From Actinomycetota bacterium (GTDB lineage: Bacteria; Actinomycetota; Actinomycetes; S36-B12; FW305-bin1): a stretch of 64,000 bases of DNA. The translations under genes and the position numbers were made by a program. Below the pieces are notes generated by a model. The model worked only from the letters and a program-made list of their open reading frames with translations. It searched no databases and was not told where the DNA came from. Shown here one piece after another: positions 34,743-43,009 of this stretch; positions within the stretch are counted from its first letter, which is position 1; each line of letters starts with the position of its first letter. The stretch is from the NCBI GenBank assembly GCA_004297305.1, contig SCTR01000006.1:70129-134128 (forward strand), in the 5' to 3' direction.

Positions 34743-35246
34743 GTGGAACTACCCGACGTCATTGCCCGCCAGGACATCCAGCGAGTGATCAACGCGTACG
34801 CCGTGTGCTTCGACTACATGATCTGGGACCGGATGGAAACCCTCTGGGCCGACGACGCCGTACTGATCCCCCCGGGCGGAACTCGGATCGAGGGCCGGGC
34901 AGCGATCATGAGCCGGCTGCGCCGGATGGAGATACGCGACCTCATCGCCGCGGGCGCCGCGGCCGCTGGCCGCGCTCCCCTGACCTTCATGCGCCACCAC
35001 GTCACGACCTGCGACATCACCATTGATGACGCCACGACTGCCCACGGCACGACCTACTTCGCGGTCATCACCGACGCCGGTCTCGACCAGGCCGGCGTCT
35101 ACCGAGACGAGTTCCGCCGGATCGACGGCCGCTGGCTCTTCAGCGTCCGGCGGGCCCGCGTCGACCTCATCACCCCTGATGCCTACTTCGGTGTGACGCG
35201 GGCGGCCGTGGCCGCCGACCTGGCCCGTGAGGGGTTGGACAGGTAG
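34743..35246 (+). CDS. SnoaL-like / NTF2-fold protein
   Basis: A 167-residue cone-fold protein of the SnoaL_4 type. It starts LPDVIARQDIQRVINAYAVCFDYMIWDRMETLWADDAV, with the characteristic alternation, and has MRHHVTTCDITIDD and DEFRRIDGRWLFSVRRARVD near the end. Such folds act as polyketide cyclases, dehydratases or ring-hydroxylase small subunits. GTG 34743 has CAGGAGGA seven bases upstream. It probably forms a unit with the SDR upstream. Confidence 0.83.
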   Translation: MELPDVIARQDIQRVINAYAVCFDYMIWDRMETLWADDAVLIPPGGTRIEGRAAIMSRLRRMEIRDLIAAGAAAAGRAPLTFMRHHVTTCDITIDDATTAHGTTYFAVITDAGLDQAGVYRDEFRRIDGRWLFSVRRARVDLITPDAYFGVTRAAVAADLAREGLDR

Positions 35247-35401
35247 GCCGCACGGGAGCGGACGACAGGATCACCCGTGGCCCGGCCTACCGGGTCTCGT
35301 ACCCGCACAGTTGGGCGCCGTCGGCCGGCAGGTGGGTGCTGTCCCGCGCGGCACGATGGCCCGGATCGGCCGGACACCGGATCTGAACCGTTCGGGTCGG
35401 A

Positions 35402-36610
35402 ATGATGACCGGTGTGCCGGACGCGACGCCACCACGAGCGACGGCACCGCAGGAGCGTCCTGGGTCGGCGTGGGAAGTGCTCGGGGTCGCCCTCAAGCTG
35501 GGGCTGACGTCCTTCGGCGGCCCCAATGCCCACGCCGGCTACTTCCACGCCGAGTACGTCGTCCGCCGACGCTGGTTAAGCGACGAACTATTCGCCGAGT
35601 TGCTCGCGATTTCTCAGGCGTTGCCCGGGCCGTCGTCGTCGCAGCTGGGCGCGGCTATCGGGTTCTGCCGATCCCGCACCCGCGGTGCGGTCGCGGCCTG
35701 GCTGGGTTTCACCCTGCCGTCGGCGATCCTCATGATCGGGTTCGCCTGGTTCGCCTACGGTCGGGACCTGCGCGGCGCGGTGTGGTTGCACGCCCTCGGC
35801 CTGGTCGCGGTCGCGGTCGTCCTGGACGCCGTACTCTCCCTCGGCCGGCGACTGGCCTCGACGTGGCCGACCGCGGCGGCGGCGGTCGGCGCAGCGGTCG
35901 CCGTCCTGCTGATCCCGTCGCCGGTCACGCAGGTTGCAGTCCTGCTCGTCGCCGCAGCCATCGGAGCCGTATTCCGTCGCCGCACGATCACCGCGGCGAT
36001 GCTGTCGACGCTGCCTGCCGTCACTCGCCGCGCCGGACGCTTGTGCCTGGCCGCGTTCGTCCTCGGCCTGGTGCTCCTCGCGGCGCTCGCGAACACGTCA
36101 CCACTGGCAAACCTGGCACAGGCGATGTATCGCTCCGGGACCCTCGTGTTCGGCGGGGGTCACGTCGTCCTGCCGCTACTGCAGGCCTCCACCGTGCCGA
36201 ACCTGGTCAGCGAACAGCAGTTCCTCACCGGATACGGTGCGGCTCAGGCCATCCCCGGGCCCTTGTTCACGTTCAGCGCGTTTCTCGGGCAGTCGTCGAC
36301 GGGCCCGGTCGGCGCCATCGTCGCGGTAGTCGCCATCTTCGCGCCGGGCATGCTGCTGCTGTTCGGCCTGCTGCCGTACTGGACGCGGATTCGCACGGCA
36401 CCCACCGTCCACGCCGGGTTGGTGATGGTCAACGGCGCCGTGGTCGGCCTGCTCGCGGCGGCCTGGTACGACCCGATCATCGTCAGTTCGGTTCACGCGC
36501 CGCTCGACGTCGCGTTCGCGGCGGCGCTGTTTCTGTTCTTGCGCTTGCGGGTGCCGCCGTGGGCCGTTGTCGTCGGCGCGATCGCGGCCAGTCCACTCCT
36601 TGGCTGGTGA
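35402..36610 (+). CDS. chrA: Chromate transporter, CHR family (long, two-domain form)
   Basis: A 402-residue membrane protein with two homologous CHR halves. Half one has LGLTSFGGPNAHAGYFHAEYVVRRRWLS and ALPGPSSSQLGAAIG; half two has LVFGGGHVVLPLL and GYGAAQAIPGPLFTFSAFLG. The paired FGG and PGP motifs are diagnostic. Members expel chromate and may also move sulfate-like anions. Two adjacent ATG codons (35402, 35405) serve as start candidates. No ChrB regulator is adjacent. Confidence 0.92.
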   Translation: MMTGVPDATPPRATAPQERPGSAWEVLGVALKLGLTSFGGPNAHAGYFHAEYVVRRRWLSDELFAELLAISQALPGPSSSQLGAAIGFCRSRTRGAVAAWLGFTLPSAILMIGFAWFAYGRDLRGAVWLHALGLVAVAVVLDAVLSLGRRLASTWPTAAAAVGAAVAVLLIPSPVTQVAVLLVAAAIGAVFRRRTITAAMLSTLPAVTRRAGRLCLAAFVLGLVLLAALANTSPLANLAQAMYRSGTLVFGGGHVVLPLLQASTVPNLVSEQQFLTGYGAAQAIPGPLFTFSAFLGQSSTGPVGAIVAVVAIFAPGMLLLFGLLPYWTRIRTAPTVHAGLVMVNGAVVGLLAAAWYDPIIVSSVHAPLDVAFAAALFLFLRLRVPPWAVVVGAIAASPLLGW

Positions 36611-36688
36611 CGGCAGCTGCGAGAGCCCCCAACGATCGGCGACCGCATGGCGACCGGAGCTGGTGATGCACGAGATGGCGCGGGTGGA

Positions 36689-36703
36689 CAATGTGCTACA
36701 TTG
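36689..36703. promoter_or_regulatory. Inverted repeat at the toxin-antitoxin promoter
   Basis: CAATGT-GCT-ACATTG, perfect 6-bp arms with a 3-nt spacer, ending 4 nt before the antitoxin ATG. TACATT can act as a -10 box. It fits autorepression by the Phd-type antitoxin. Confidence 0.65.
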
Positions 36704-36707
36704 AAGC

Positions 36708-36971
36708 ATGAGCGAGGTCGGCATCCGCGCGCTGAAGCAGAACGCCTCTGCCGTCGTGGCCCAAGCAGCGACGGGCGAGACAATCACCATCACCGACCGG
36801 GGACGAGCCGTCGCCCGGCTGACGCCCTTGCCGTTGTCGCGACTCGCCGAGTTGGTCGGGGCCGGCCAAGCCCGCCGTCCACGCCGCGACATCACGAAGC
36901 TGCAAGCTCCCAAGCCTGGACCCAGCCTCACTGACGATCTGATCAAAGCCAGAAACACCGAGCGTTACTGA
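36708..36971 (+). CDS. Phd/YefM-family antitoxin
   Basis: An 87-residue antitoxin. The N-terminal DNA-binding part is IRALKQNASAVVAQAATGETITITDRGRAVARLTPL, typical of the Phd/YefM fold with its TDRG and VARL motifs. The C-terminal half is basic and probably disordered until it wraps the toxin. The toxin gene follows after one base, so they form a module. Autoregulation is suggested by the inverted repeat directly upstream. Confidence 0.92.
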   Translation: MSEVGIRALKQNASAVVAQAATGETITITDRGRAVARLTPLPLSRLAELVGAGQARRPRRDITKLQAPKPGPSLTDDLIKARNTERY

Positions 36972-36972
36972 G

Positions 36973-37362
36973 GTGGCGCACTACCTGGACACCTCGGCCC
37001 TGACCAAGCTCGTCGTGGCTGAGGCGGAGAGCGCGCCGTTGCTTGCTTGGCTGCGGGCAGACCGCGAGCCGGTAACGTGCGATCTAGCTCGTACCGAACT
37101 CATCCGGGCGGTACGACGATCCGCTCCCGAGCGAATCCTGCAGGCCCGCGCTGTCCTCGACTCGTTGACCTTGATCGACGTAACGACTGCGGTGTTCGAG
37201 CAGGCCAGTCGTCTCGATCCGCTCACATTACGGAGCCTCGACGCGATCCATCTGGCCGCAGCGCTCGATCTTGGCGACGATCTGGACAGCATTGTCACCT
37301 ACGATGATCGACTCGCCGAGGCAGCCAGTTTCCACGGAATAACTGTCACCGCACCCAGCTAG
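36973..37362 (+). CDS. vapC: PIN-domain (VapC-type) toxin
   Basis: A 129-residue putative RNase. The acidic PIN residues are in place: Asp in YLDTSAL, Glu in ARTELIRAV, Asp in SLDAIHLAAAL and the Asp pair in VTYDDRLAEAA. The GTG at 36973 follows the antitoxin stop by one nucleotide, so it is translationally coupled. Cognate VapC toxins cleave tRNA or rRNA at single sites; the target here cannot be told. 37363-37567 (205 bp) shows no gene. Confidence 0.92.
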   Translation: MAHYLDTSALTKLVVAEAESAPLLAWLRADREPVTCDLARTELIRAVRRSAPERILQARAVLDSLTLIDVTTAVFEQASRLDPLTLRSLDAIHLAAALDLGDDLDSIVTYDDRLAEAASFHGITVTAPS

Positions 37363-37567
37363 CCAGAGCCTGGCACGAAGCCGACGCGATCTTCGCTTCT
37401 CACCGAACTGGTGACCGCTACCCCCGGCCATTCGCCAGTTCCGCCCGTGGATCACCAGCACGTGCGACCACTCATTGCCTCGCTTCGGTGCGCTCCGCCG
37501 GCGCAGCCGTGGCCTTCAGGGTCGACGATATCCGGCCGATAACGCCGGACCGGCCAGCTGGAGAGAA

Positions 37568-38158
37568 CTACTTCACAGTTTGTGCCCGCCGGTCCGACTG
37601 CCAGGCTGGGTCGCGGCCGATGAACGCCATCAGTTTGTCCTGCGCGGAGGCGTCGTCAGCGACAGGCACGGCCGGACCGTACTGCCCGCTGTCCCGCAGT
37701 AACTGTTCGATGGGTTTCATCGCCGCGAGAGCTGCGGCGCAGCGTTCCTCGCCCAAGTCAGGCTCGCGGCCCAGTGCCTTGGCGAGGTCCCAGGAGTGCA
37801 GCCAGATGTCGCCGGTGTAGAACTGATCGATCGCCTCGTCCACGGGCCTGTCCCCGGTATGCGGGTTGCTGAGCACCCGCCCGGCCGGGTCGTCGAGAAT
37901 GGCCTGGATGTCGTGGACGTGCTGCTGCCACGCGACTACCGGGTCGGCCTCGACGTCCAACGACGGCAGCTCGATACCGGCACCGCGCAGGAAACCCCGC
38001 GACCAGCTGACCAGGTGGTCGACGACGCCGACCGCCGTCCATTCGAAGACCGGGCTGGGCCGCGTCCAGTCGGTGGTCGAGGCGGAATCGACCAGTGCGG
38101 TGAACCGGGCCGCGTCGTACGCGTGCTGCTGGGCCGGAGTCATGGCCGCTGGCGTCAC
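37568..38158 (-). CDS. MDMPI-fold protein (TIGR03086-like, DinB superfamily)
   Basis: A 196-residue four-helix-bundle protein of the mycothiol-dependent maleylpyruvate isomerase superfamily. Visible: FEWTAVGVVDHLVSWSRGF, with its metal-type histidine, IDQFYTGDIWLHSWDLAKALG with two further histidine positions nearby, and ALAAMKPIEQLLR. Such proteins bind thiols such as mycothiol but most are uncharacterised. It begins at GTG 38158 just after the AHSA1 gene, so it is the third gene of an ArsR-led operon. Confidence 0.82.
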   Translation of the reverse strand: MTPAAMTPAQQHAYDAARFTALVDSASTTDWTRPSPVFEWTAVGVVDHLVSWSRGFLRGAGIELPSLDVEADPVVAWQQHVHDIQAILDDPAGRVLSNPHTGDRPVDEAIDQFYTGDIWLHSWDLAKALGREPDLGEERCAAALAAMKPIEQLLRDSGQYGPAVPVADDASAQDKLMAFIGRDPAWQSDRRAQTVK

Positions 38159-38159
38159 G

Positions 38160-38648
38160 TCAGGCCTGCTTCGCGAGCAGTTCGTCGAGTTTGTCGTAGC
38201 CCTCGTTGACCCCGACGTCCATGCCGCTGGACAGGATGGCGTCGCGGGTCTCGAAGTCCGCCACCACGCTCAGCACCTTCAGTCGGGTCCGGTCGCCGTC
38301 GAGCTGCTCGAAGGTCGCTGTCTCCAACGACACTCCGTCGGGCTGGCCCTCGTACGTGAAGGTCCACACGATCCGCTCGTGCGGGCGTACCTCGTGGAAG
38401 CTGCCGTAGAAGGAGGCGATCTGTTCGCCGTCTCGATCGTTGGCGAAGGCCCACGCGCCACCCGTGCGGGCATCCCACCTGGTGATCCGCGTGGTAACCG
38501 AACGTGGTCCCACCCATTGCAGGTAGAGCTCGGGGTCGACGTGAGCACGGAATACCCGCGCCGGAGCCGCGTCGAAATACCGGATGATCTCGATCGTCGG
38601 GACCTTCTCGTCCGCCCGGATCTCCGTTTCGTGGTTGGTCATGGTCAC
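38160..38648 (-). CDS. AHSA1/START-family (SRPBCC) protein
   Basis: A 162-residue helix-grip protein. It opens with VPTIEIIRYFDAAPARVFRAHVDPELYLQWVGP, the usual SRPBCC start, and has ERIVWTFTYEGQPDGVSLETATFEQLDGDRTRL and the C-terminal GVNEGYDKLDELLA. These pocket proteins bind hydrophobic ligands, generally unknown. The GTG at 38648 overlaps the ArsR stop and has AAGGGA six bases upstream; ATG 38642 is the alternative. ArsR-AHSA1 pairs are common in actinobacteria. Confidence 0.88.
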   Translation of the reverse strand: MTMTNHETEIRADEKVPTIEIIRYFDAAPARVFRAHVDPELYLQWVGPRSVTTRITRWDARTGGAWAFANDRDGEQIASFYGSFHEVRPHERIVWTFTYEGQPDGVSLETATFEQLDGDRTRLKVLSVVADFETRDAILSSGMDVGVNEGYDKLDELLAKQA

Positions 38649-39013
38649 GATGCGTCCCTTGTGTCGGTCCGGTTGTTGTCCTTGCCGTCCATCCGCTCCA
38701 GCAGAGCGTCGAGGCGCTGGTAGCGCTCCTCCGCCGCCTGGCGGTAGCGCTCGATCCATGTCGTCATCAGGTCGAACACCTTCGCGTCGAGGTGAACTGG
38801 GCGGCGCTGGGCGTCCCTACTGCGCGTGACCAGTCCGGCCTCCTGGAGCACCTTCACGTGCTTGGAGATTGCCTGCAGGCTCACGCCGTACGGCTCCGCC
38901 AGTTCGCTGACCGTGGCGTCTGCGCGGGCCAGCCGGGCTACCAGGTCCCGCCGGGTGGGGTCTGCCAGCGCCGCGAACACCCGGTTGAGCCGTTCAGTGT
39001 TTCTTGCCGCCAC
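38645..39013 (-). CDS. ArsR-family regulator of the AHSA1 operon
   Basis: A 122-residue winged-helix regulator: LNRVFAALADPTRRDLVARLARADATVSELAEPYGVSLQAISKHVKVLQEAGLV. It lacks metal-binding cysteines, which puts it with the non-metal ArsR group always paired with SRPBCC genes, where the partner may bind the signal. Two copies of one operator lie upstream. GTG or ATG start at 39013. Confidence 0.92.
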   Translation of the reverse strand: MAARNTERLNRVFAALADPTRRDLVARLARADATVSELAEPYGVSLQAISKHVKVLQEAGLVTRSRDAQRRPVHLDAKVFDLMTTWIERYRQAAEERYQRLDALLERMDGKDNNRTDTRDAS

Positions 39014-39023
39014 CTGTCGTCCT

Positions 39024-39084
39024 CAACTCATCGGTTGAACGAGACGGTACGTCGGTGGCCATGCGTTGTCAACCACATGGTTGA
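39024..39084. promoter_or_regulatory. Two tandem operators for the non-metal ArsR
   Basis: TCAAC-N6-GTTGA occurs at 39024-39039 and again at 39069-39084, 45 bp apart; the second has extended arms TCAACCA-CA-TGGTTGA. Both are upstream of the arsR-AHSA1 operon. Two sites suggest cooperative or stepwise repression; the left copy lies within about 10-25 bp of the start codon. Confidence 0.85.
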
Positions 39085-39208
39085 GGACGGGGGGATCAGC
39101 CGTGGTGGACTCCGTCGGTGACTGCAGTTCAGTGGCCTGCGGCGATCGAACGCGCAACCCCGCGGATGAAGGGTCGGAACCGCGGTCGGTCGACTAGTGC
39201 TCGGGCTG

Positions 39209-40537
39209 TCAGACGCCGGTAGCCAACGGCTTCCGTACGTCGCCGCGGGGAAAGTAGTCGTGGGTCGGCGGAGTCAGAATCTCTTGCAGGCTTGGTCCAA
39301 TGAGCCGGGCCCGGGACTCCAGGGCATCGGCGTCTAGCTTCCAGAGCGCGGCGGCGTTGCCGCCGAGCATGAGTCGGGCTTCCTCAGCGGACACGCCCGC
39401 GGCGCCCAGCGTGGCCCGCAGATAGGCGACGTTTCCGGGCCCCGATCCCCAGGTGCCCTCGTGGTGGGGATAGTCGACTCCGATGGCGATCTTGTCGACA
39501 CCGATCTCGCTACGGGCCTGCGCTTCGGCGAGGGAGAACAACGACGACCCCAGGTGACACTGCCGACCGAAGTACTCCGACGGCTTGTGTCGCACCACTT
39601 CCCGCACGTCACGCCGCAGGTAGCTGCCCTCATACGAGTAGTCCATGCTGGTGAGAGCTCCGACGACCCAGCCCGAACCCTGTTCGGTGAGGACGACCTG
39701 CAGGTCCGGATGACGTTCGAGAACACCACCCCAGATGAGGTGGGTCAGAATCTCACGAGTAACGAAGAAACCCTGCGACGTGAGGATCGGGAAGGCACAG
39801 CTGGGATGAGGAGCTGCCGCTACTGCGCCACCGGGTATCGCCTTGGTGATCGCGCTGATCCCGGTATGGCTGTTAGCCGGCATGCCGAGCTCCTCCAGGA
39901 CATCCCAGATCGGCTCATGGCGGGCATGGTAGAACGGCGTCGACTCGTCGACCGCAGGCAACACGATGCCCTGCAGACCCGCTGATTTGGCCCAGCGGAT
40001 TTCGGCCACTGCGGCCTCGACGTCGTCAAAGCCAACAATCGCCAGACCGACGAAACGGTCCGGTGCGCCGGAGACGAAGTCGGCCAGCCAGCGGTTGTGG
40101 GCGCGATTGGCGGCCTCGACCTGTTCCGGAGTCCGGGTCTGACCCTTCAACGCCGCGAGCACCGGTGGATCGAGTTCGAACGCCAAGCCGAAATCCGGGA
40201 ACAGGACTTCAGCTGCAACGCCCTGCCGGTCGAGTTCTGTCAGCCGTTGCGCCGGGTCGGACTGCCCGGCCAACCGGCCTGGCTCGATGACGGTGGCGGT
40301 CCATTCGTCAACCAGGTAGGGATCCATCCGGGCCAGCAGGCTCTTCGGATCGATCGTCCGGGAACCTTCGCGTCGGTGAACCTCACAGAACGCGTCGAAT
40401 TCCTCGCGCATGTCGGCGGGCAGATACGGCCGGTAGTCGGGCATCCGGGCAACCGCGTGACCGTCGGAGGAAACAATCACGACGGGATCCGGCGTGCCTG
40501 CATTCGGCGGCTGATGACCCTGTGCAGCTGCCCACAT
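39209..40537 (-). CDS. Amidohydrolase (PF04909-type metal-dependent hydrolase)
   Basis: A 442-residue TIM-barrel amidohydrolase. Near the start VIVSSDGHAVARMPDY carries the metal-binding DGH. Other blocks are VLFPDFGLAF, NRWLADFVSGAPDRFVGLAIV, GLQGIVLPAVDE, MPANSHTGIS with another histidine, and the C-terminal IAIGVDYPHHEGTW with the final Asp. This is the family used for aromatic acid decarboxylation or lactone hydrolysis. ATG 40537 is preferred because GGGGAGG lies nine bases upstream; ATG 40555 is possible. It stands alone between an ArsR region and tRNA-Lys. Confidence 0.87.
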   Translation of the reverse strand: MWAAAQGHQPPNAGTPDPVVIVSSDGHAVARMPDYRPYLPADMREEFDAFCEVHRREGSRTIDPKSLLARMDPYLVDEWTATVIEPGRLAGQSDPAQRLTELDRQGVAAEVLFPDFGLAFELDPPVLAALKGQTRTPEQVEAANRAHNRWLADFVSGAPDRFVGLAIVGFDDVEAAVAEIRWAKSAGLQGIVLPAVDESTPFYHARHEPIWDVLEELGMPANSHTGISAITKAIPGGAVAAAPHPSCAFPILTSQGFFVTREILTHLIWGGVLERHPDLQVVLTEQGSGWVVGALTSMDYSYEGSYLRRDVREVVRHKPSEYFGRQCHLGSSLFSLAEAQARSEIGVDKIAIGVDYPHHEGTWGSGPGNVAYLRATLGAAGVSAEEARLMLGGNAAALWKLDADALESRARLIGPSLQEILTPPTHDYFPRGDVRKPLATGV

Positions 40538-40731
40538 CGACTCGTCCCTCCCCATCCCGGTGCTGACGCCATTGCGCTGCCGGCCGTCCGTGGCGTGCCG
40601 AACGTATAGTCCCGGCCGGCGCGCAGCAACGGTTCGCCGACGAGGTCCGGTGCCGCCAGGTGATCGTTCGCCGGTGGCGCTCGCTGCTGCCAGCCAGCGC
40701 CGATGGCGACGTCTAGCCTGCTCTGCGGCGG

Positions 40732-40804
40732 TGGGCCCCGCGGGGATCGAACCCGCAACCCGCGGATTAAAAGTCCGCTGCTCTGCCAATTGAGCTAGAG
40801 GCCC
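40732..40804 (-). tRNA. tRNA-Lys (anticodon TTT)
   Basis: A 73-nt cloverleaf on the minus strand: acceptor GGGCCTC pairing with GGGGCCC (one T-G wobble), TA at positions 8-9, D stem GCTC/GAGC, anticodon stem GCGGA/TCCGC with loop CTTTTAA (anticodon TTT), and T arm GCGGG-TTCGATC-CCCGC. The discriminator base is A; the CCA is not fully encoded. No integrase or attachment-site repeat was seen beside it. Confidence 0.97.
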
Positions 40805-40839
40805 CGCTCGGTCGCGCACGCCACCGTACCGAGCGCCGC

Positions 40840-40872
40840 GGGCCGGGCGCGGGCCGGGCGCGGGCCGGGCGC
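40840..40872. repeat. Three 11-bp GC-rich tandem repeats
   Basis: Three perfect copies of GGGCCGGGCGC lie between the tRNA-Lys gene and the acyl-CoA dehydrogenase. The G-runs on this strand could fold as a quadruplex upstream of the dehydrogenase start; that is only a possibility. Confidence 0.8.
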
Positions 40873-40906
40873 GGCTAGCCTGAGCCGCCGACGCGAAGGA
40901 GAACCG

Positions 40907-42073
40907 ATGGCGCTGGACCCCGACCCGGGCTTCGACCAGTTCGCGCTCCCGCCGGAACACGAGCAGTTGCGGCGGTCGGTGCGCTCGCTGGCCGAGGAGG
41001 TCATCGCGCCACGCGCCGCGGAGATCGACCAGACCGAGCAGTTCCCCTGGGACGTGCACGAGGCCCTCGCCGCGGCGGGCTTCAGCGCTGCTCACGTACC
41101 CGAGGCGTACGGCGGTGCCGGCGGCGACTCCCTGGCCGTCTGTCTGATCATCGAGGAAGTGGCCCGCGTCTGCGTGTCGTCGTCGTTGATCCCCGCGGTG
41201 AACAAGCTGGGCAGCCTCCCGATCATGATCGCCGGCTCCGCCGAGCAGGCCGAGCGCTACCTGGGACCGCTCGCCCGCGGCGAGGCCCTCATCTCCTACG
41301 CGCTGTCCGAACGCGAGGCCGGGTCAGACGCCGGCTCGCTTCGTACCCGCGCCGTACGCGACGGCGACGACTGGGTCATCACCGGGCAGAAGTCCTGGAT
41401 CAGCGGGGCCGGTGAGTCGGCGTACTACGTGGTCATGGCCTCGACCGACCCGGCCGCCGGGGCCCGCGGCATCTCGGCTTTCGTGGTGGAGAAGGACGAT
41501 CCGGGGCTGTCGTTCGGTGCGCCCGAACGCAAACTCGGTGTGCGCGGTTCACCGACGCGGGAGTTGCTCTTCGACTCCTGCCGCATCCCCGGTGACCGGC
41601 TGATCGGCGAACCCGGCACGGGTTTCGCCACCGCGATGCGCACGTTGGACCACACTCGCGTCACCATCGGCGCGCAGGCGGTCGGCGTCGCGCAGGGTGC
41701 CTTGGACTACGCGACCGCGTACGCCAGGCAACGGCAGCAGTTCGGCCGCAGCATCGGGGACTTCCAGGGAATCCAGTTCCTGCTGGCCGACATGGCGATG
41801 AAGGTGTCCGCCGCGCGAGCGCTGGTCTACACGGCTGCGGCCAAGAGCGAACGCGACGACCCGGATCTGCGCTACTTCGGTGCGGCAGCCAAGTGCTTCG
41901 CCGCCGATACGGCGATGGCGGTGACCACCGATGCCGTGCAGGTGCTCGGCGGTGCCGGATACGTCCGCGATCACCCCGTCGAACGCATGATGCGCGACGC
42001 CAAGATCACCCAGATCTACGAGGGCACCAACCAGATCCAGCGCGTGGTGATGGCCCGCCACCTCCTCGGGTGA
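40907..42073 (+). CDS. Acyl-CoA dehydrogenase
   Basis: FAD enzyme oxidising acyl-CoA in beta-oxidation. The 388-residue protein matches the family throughout: FSAAHVPEAYGGAGGDSL, the LISYALSEREAGSDAGSLRTRA FAD/substrate loop, the QFGRSIGDFQGIQFLLADMA helix, and the C-terminal VQVLGGAGYVRDHPVERMMRDAKITQIYEGTNQIQRVV, where the Glu of YEGT is the usual catalytic base. ATG 40907 has GAAGGAGA seven bases upstream. It is a lone gene after the tRNA. Confidence 0.95.
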   Translation: MALDPDPGFDQFALPPEHEQLRRSVRSLAEEVIAPRAAEIDQTEQFPWDVHEALAAAGFSAAHVPEAYGGAGGDSLAVCLIIEEVARVCVSSSLIPAVNKLGSLPIMIAGSAEQAERYLGPLARGEALISYALSEREAGSDAGSLRTRAVRDGDDWVITGQKSWISGAGESAYYVVMASTDPAAGARGISAFVVEKDDPGLSFGAPERKLGVRGSPTRELLFDSCRIPGDRLIGEPGTGFATAMRTLDHTRVTIGAQAVGVAQGALDYATAYARQRQQFGRSIGDFQGIQFLLADMAMKVSAARALVYTAAAKSERDDPDLRYFGAAAKCFAADTAMAVTTDAVQVLGGAGYVRDHPVERMMRDAKITQIYEGTNQIQRVVMARHLLG

Positions 42074-42121
42074 CCTGACCGGGGTTCACCGGGGTGGCGA
42101 GGGTGCGCCAGCCGACGAGGT

Positions 42122-42661
42122 TCACTTCTCGGACGAGGGTGGCCGGATGGGGTCACTGCTGAGCCGCAACGCCAGCGGCAGCACCACCCACAGGCCCACG
42201 ACGATCACCACGCAGCCACCGATGATCCACGGCGTGGATCCGCTGGTGCCCAACGCGACCCGCGCGACGAGCGCGACCGCGCACAGCACCGACACCATGA
42301 GCAGCAACAATCCGACGACGGCCAGCCAGTGGCTGACCACGACCAGTTCCGGGCGGCGCTTGCGCTGGAACAGCGCCCGGTGAACGAGTACCGGTGACAT
42401 GAGGAAACCGAGCGCGGCGGTCGAGGTGACCAGCGTGAGGGCGTACAGGATGTGATCGGTGTCGACCAGGCGATTCGAGCCCGCGCTGAACGGCAGCAAC
42501 AGCAGGAACCCGAACAGCAGCTGGACGCCGGTCTGCGCGACCCGCAGTTCCTGCAGCAACTCGCCGAACTGTCGGTCCAGCCGCTGCCGGGGATTCTCGG
42601 TCGAACGGTCGTAGCGGTCCCGACCGCTGCCCTGGTCATGGCCGCCGGGTGCCGTGCTCAT
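42122..42661 (-). CDS. DUF6328 membrane protein
   Basis: A 179-residue integral membrane protein with four hydrophobic helices, e.g. GVQLLFGFLLLLPFSAG and WLAVVGLLLLMVSVLC. The conserved opening is RQFGELLQELRVAQTGVQLLFGFL. The family is actinobacterial and uncharacterised. The start is ATG 42661 or ATG 42667. It follows two small genes on the same strand with short gaps. Confidence 0.8.
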   Translation of the reverse strand: MSTAPGGHDQGSGRDRYDRSTENPRQRLDRQFGELLQELRVAQTGVQLLFGFLLLLPFSAGSNRLVDTDHILYALTLVTSTAALGFLMSPVLVHRALFQRKRRPELVVVSHWLAVVGLLLLMVSVLCAVALVARVALGTSGSTPWIIGGCVVIVVGLWVVLPLALRLSSDPIRPPSSEK

Positions 42662-42680
42662 GTCCATGCCGCCGGTGGCG

Positions 42681-42947
42681 TCAGGAGGATCGTCGGCGGG
42701 GCGCGGTGTCCGGAGCGCTCCCTGTCGCCTCGCCGCCGGACGTCGCCTCGCTCGCGTGGTCGTCCGCCCTGTCCGGCTCAGCGTCCCCGCCGACGGCAGC
42801 CGCGCCTGCGGATGGCCCCGTCGCGTCGGGCTGCCCGCGGTAGGCGGCCTCGTCGGCAGCCGGGCCCCCGGCAGTGTCGCTGGCGTCCGCTGGCGCGTCG
42901 GCCATCGCTTCCTCAGCCGTCGTGTGCTCTGCCGAGCGCTCCGTCAC
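42681..42947 (-). CDS. Acidic Ala-rich 88-residue protein
   Basis: A low-complexity hydrophilic product rich in Ala, Asp, Glu and Gly (VTERSAEHTTAEEAMADAPA at the start, TAPRRRSS at the end), probably disordered. It is supported by the GTG at 42947 with GGAGG five bases upstream and by its fit between the HGxxPAAW and DUF6328 genes (13 bp to the latter). No family recognised. Confidence 0.5.
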   Translation of the reverse strand: MTERSAEHTTAEEAMADAPADASDTAGGPAADEAAYRGQPDATGPSAGAAAVGGDAEPDRADDHASEATSGGEATGSAPDTAPRRRSS

Positions 42948-43009
42948 GCTGCCCTCCGGGTCAAAGTCACCTCGATGTGCGGCCACCTCGATGGGTGCCC
43001 GGCCGGCGG

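Noticed and set aside
37363-37567. Small coding gene after the PIN toxin
   Set aside because: No frame with start, ribosome site and plausible composition; no RNA structure was evident.
40840-40872. Tandem GGGCCGGGCGC as a CRISPR or satellite
   Set aside because: Only three 11-bp units without spacers.
40732-40906. tRNA-Lys as an integration site
   Set aside because: No integrase, no direct repeat of the tRNA 3' end, and ordinary genes on both sides.
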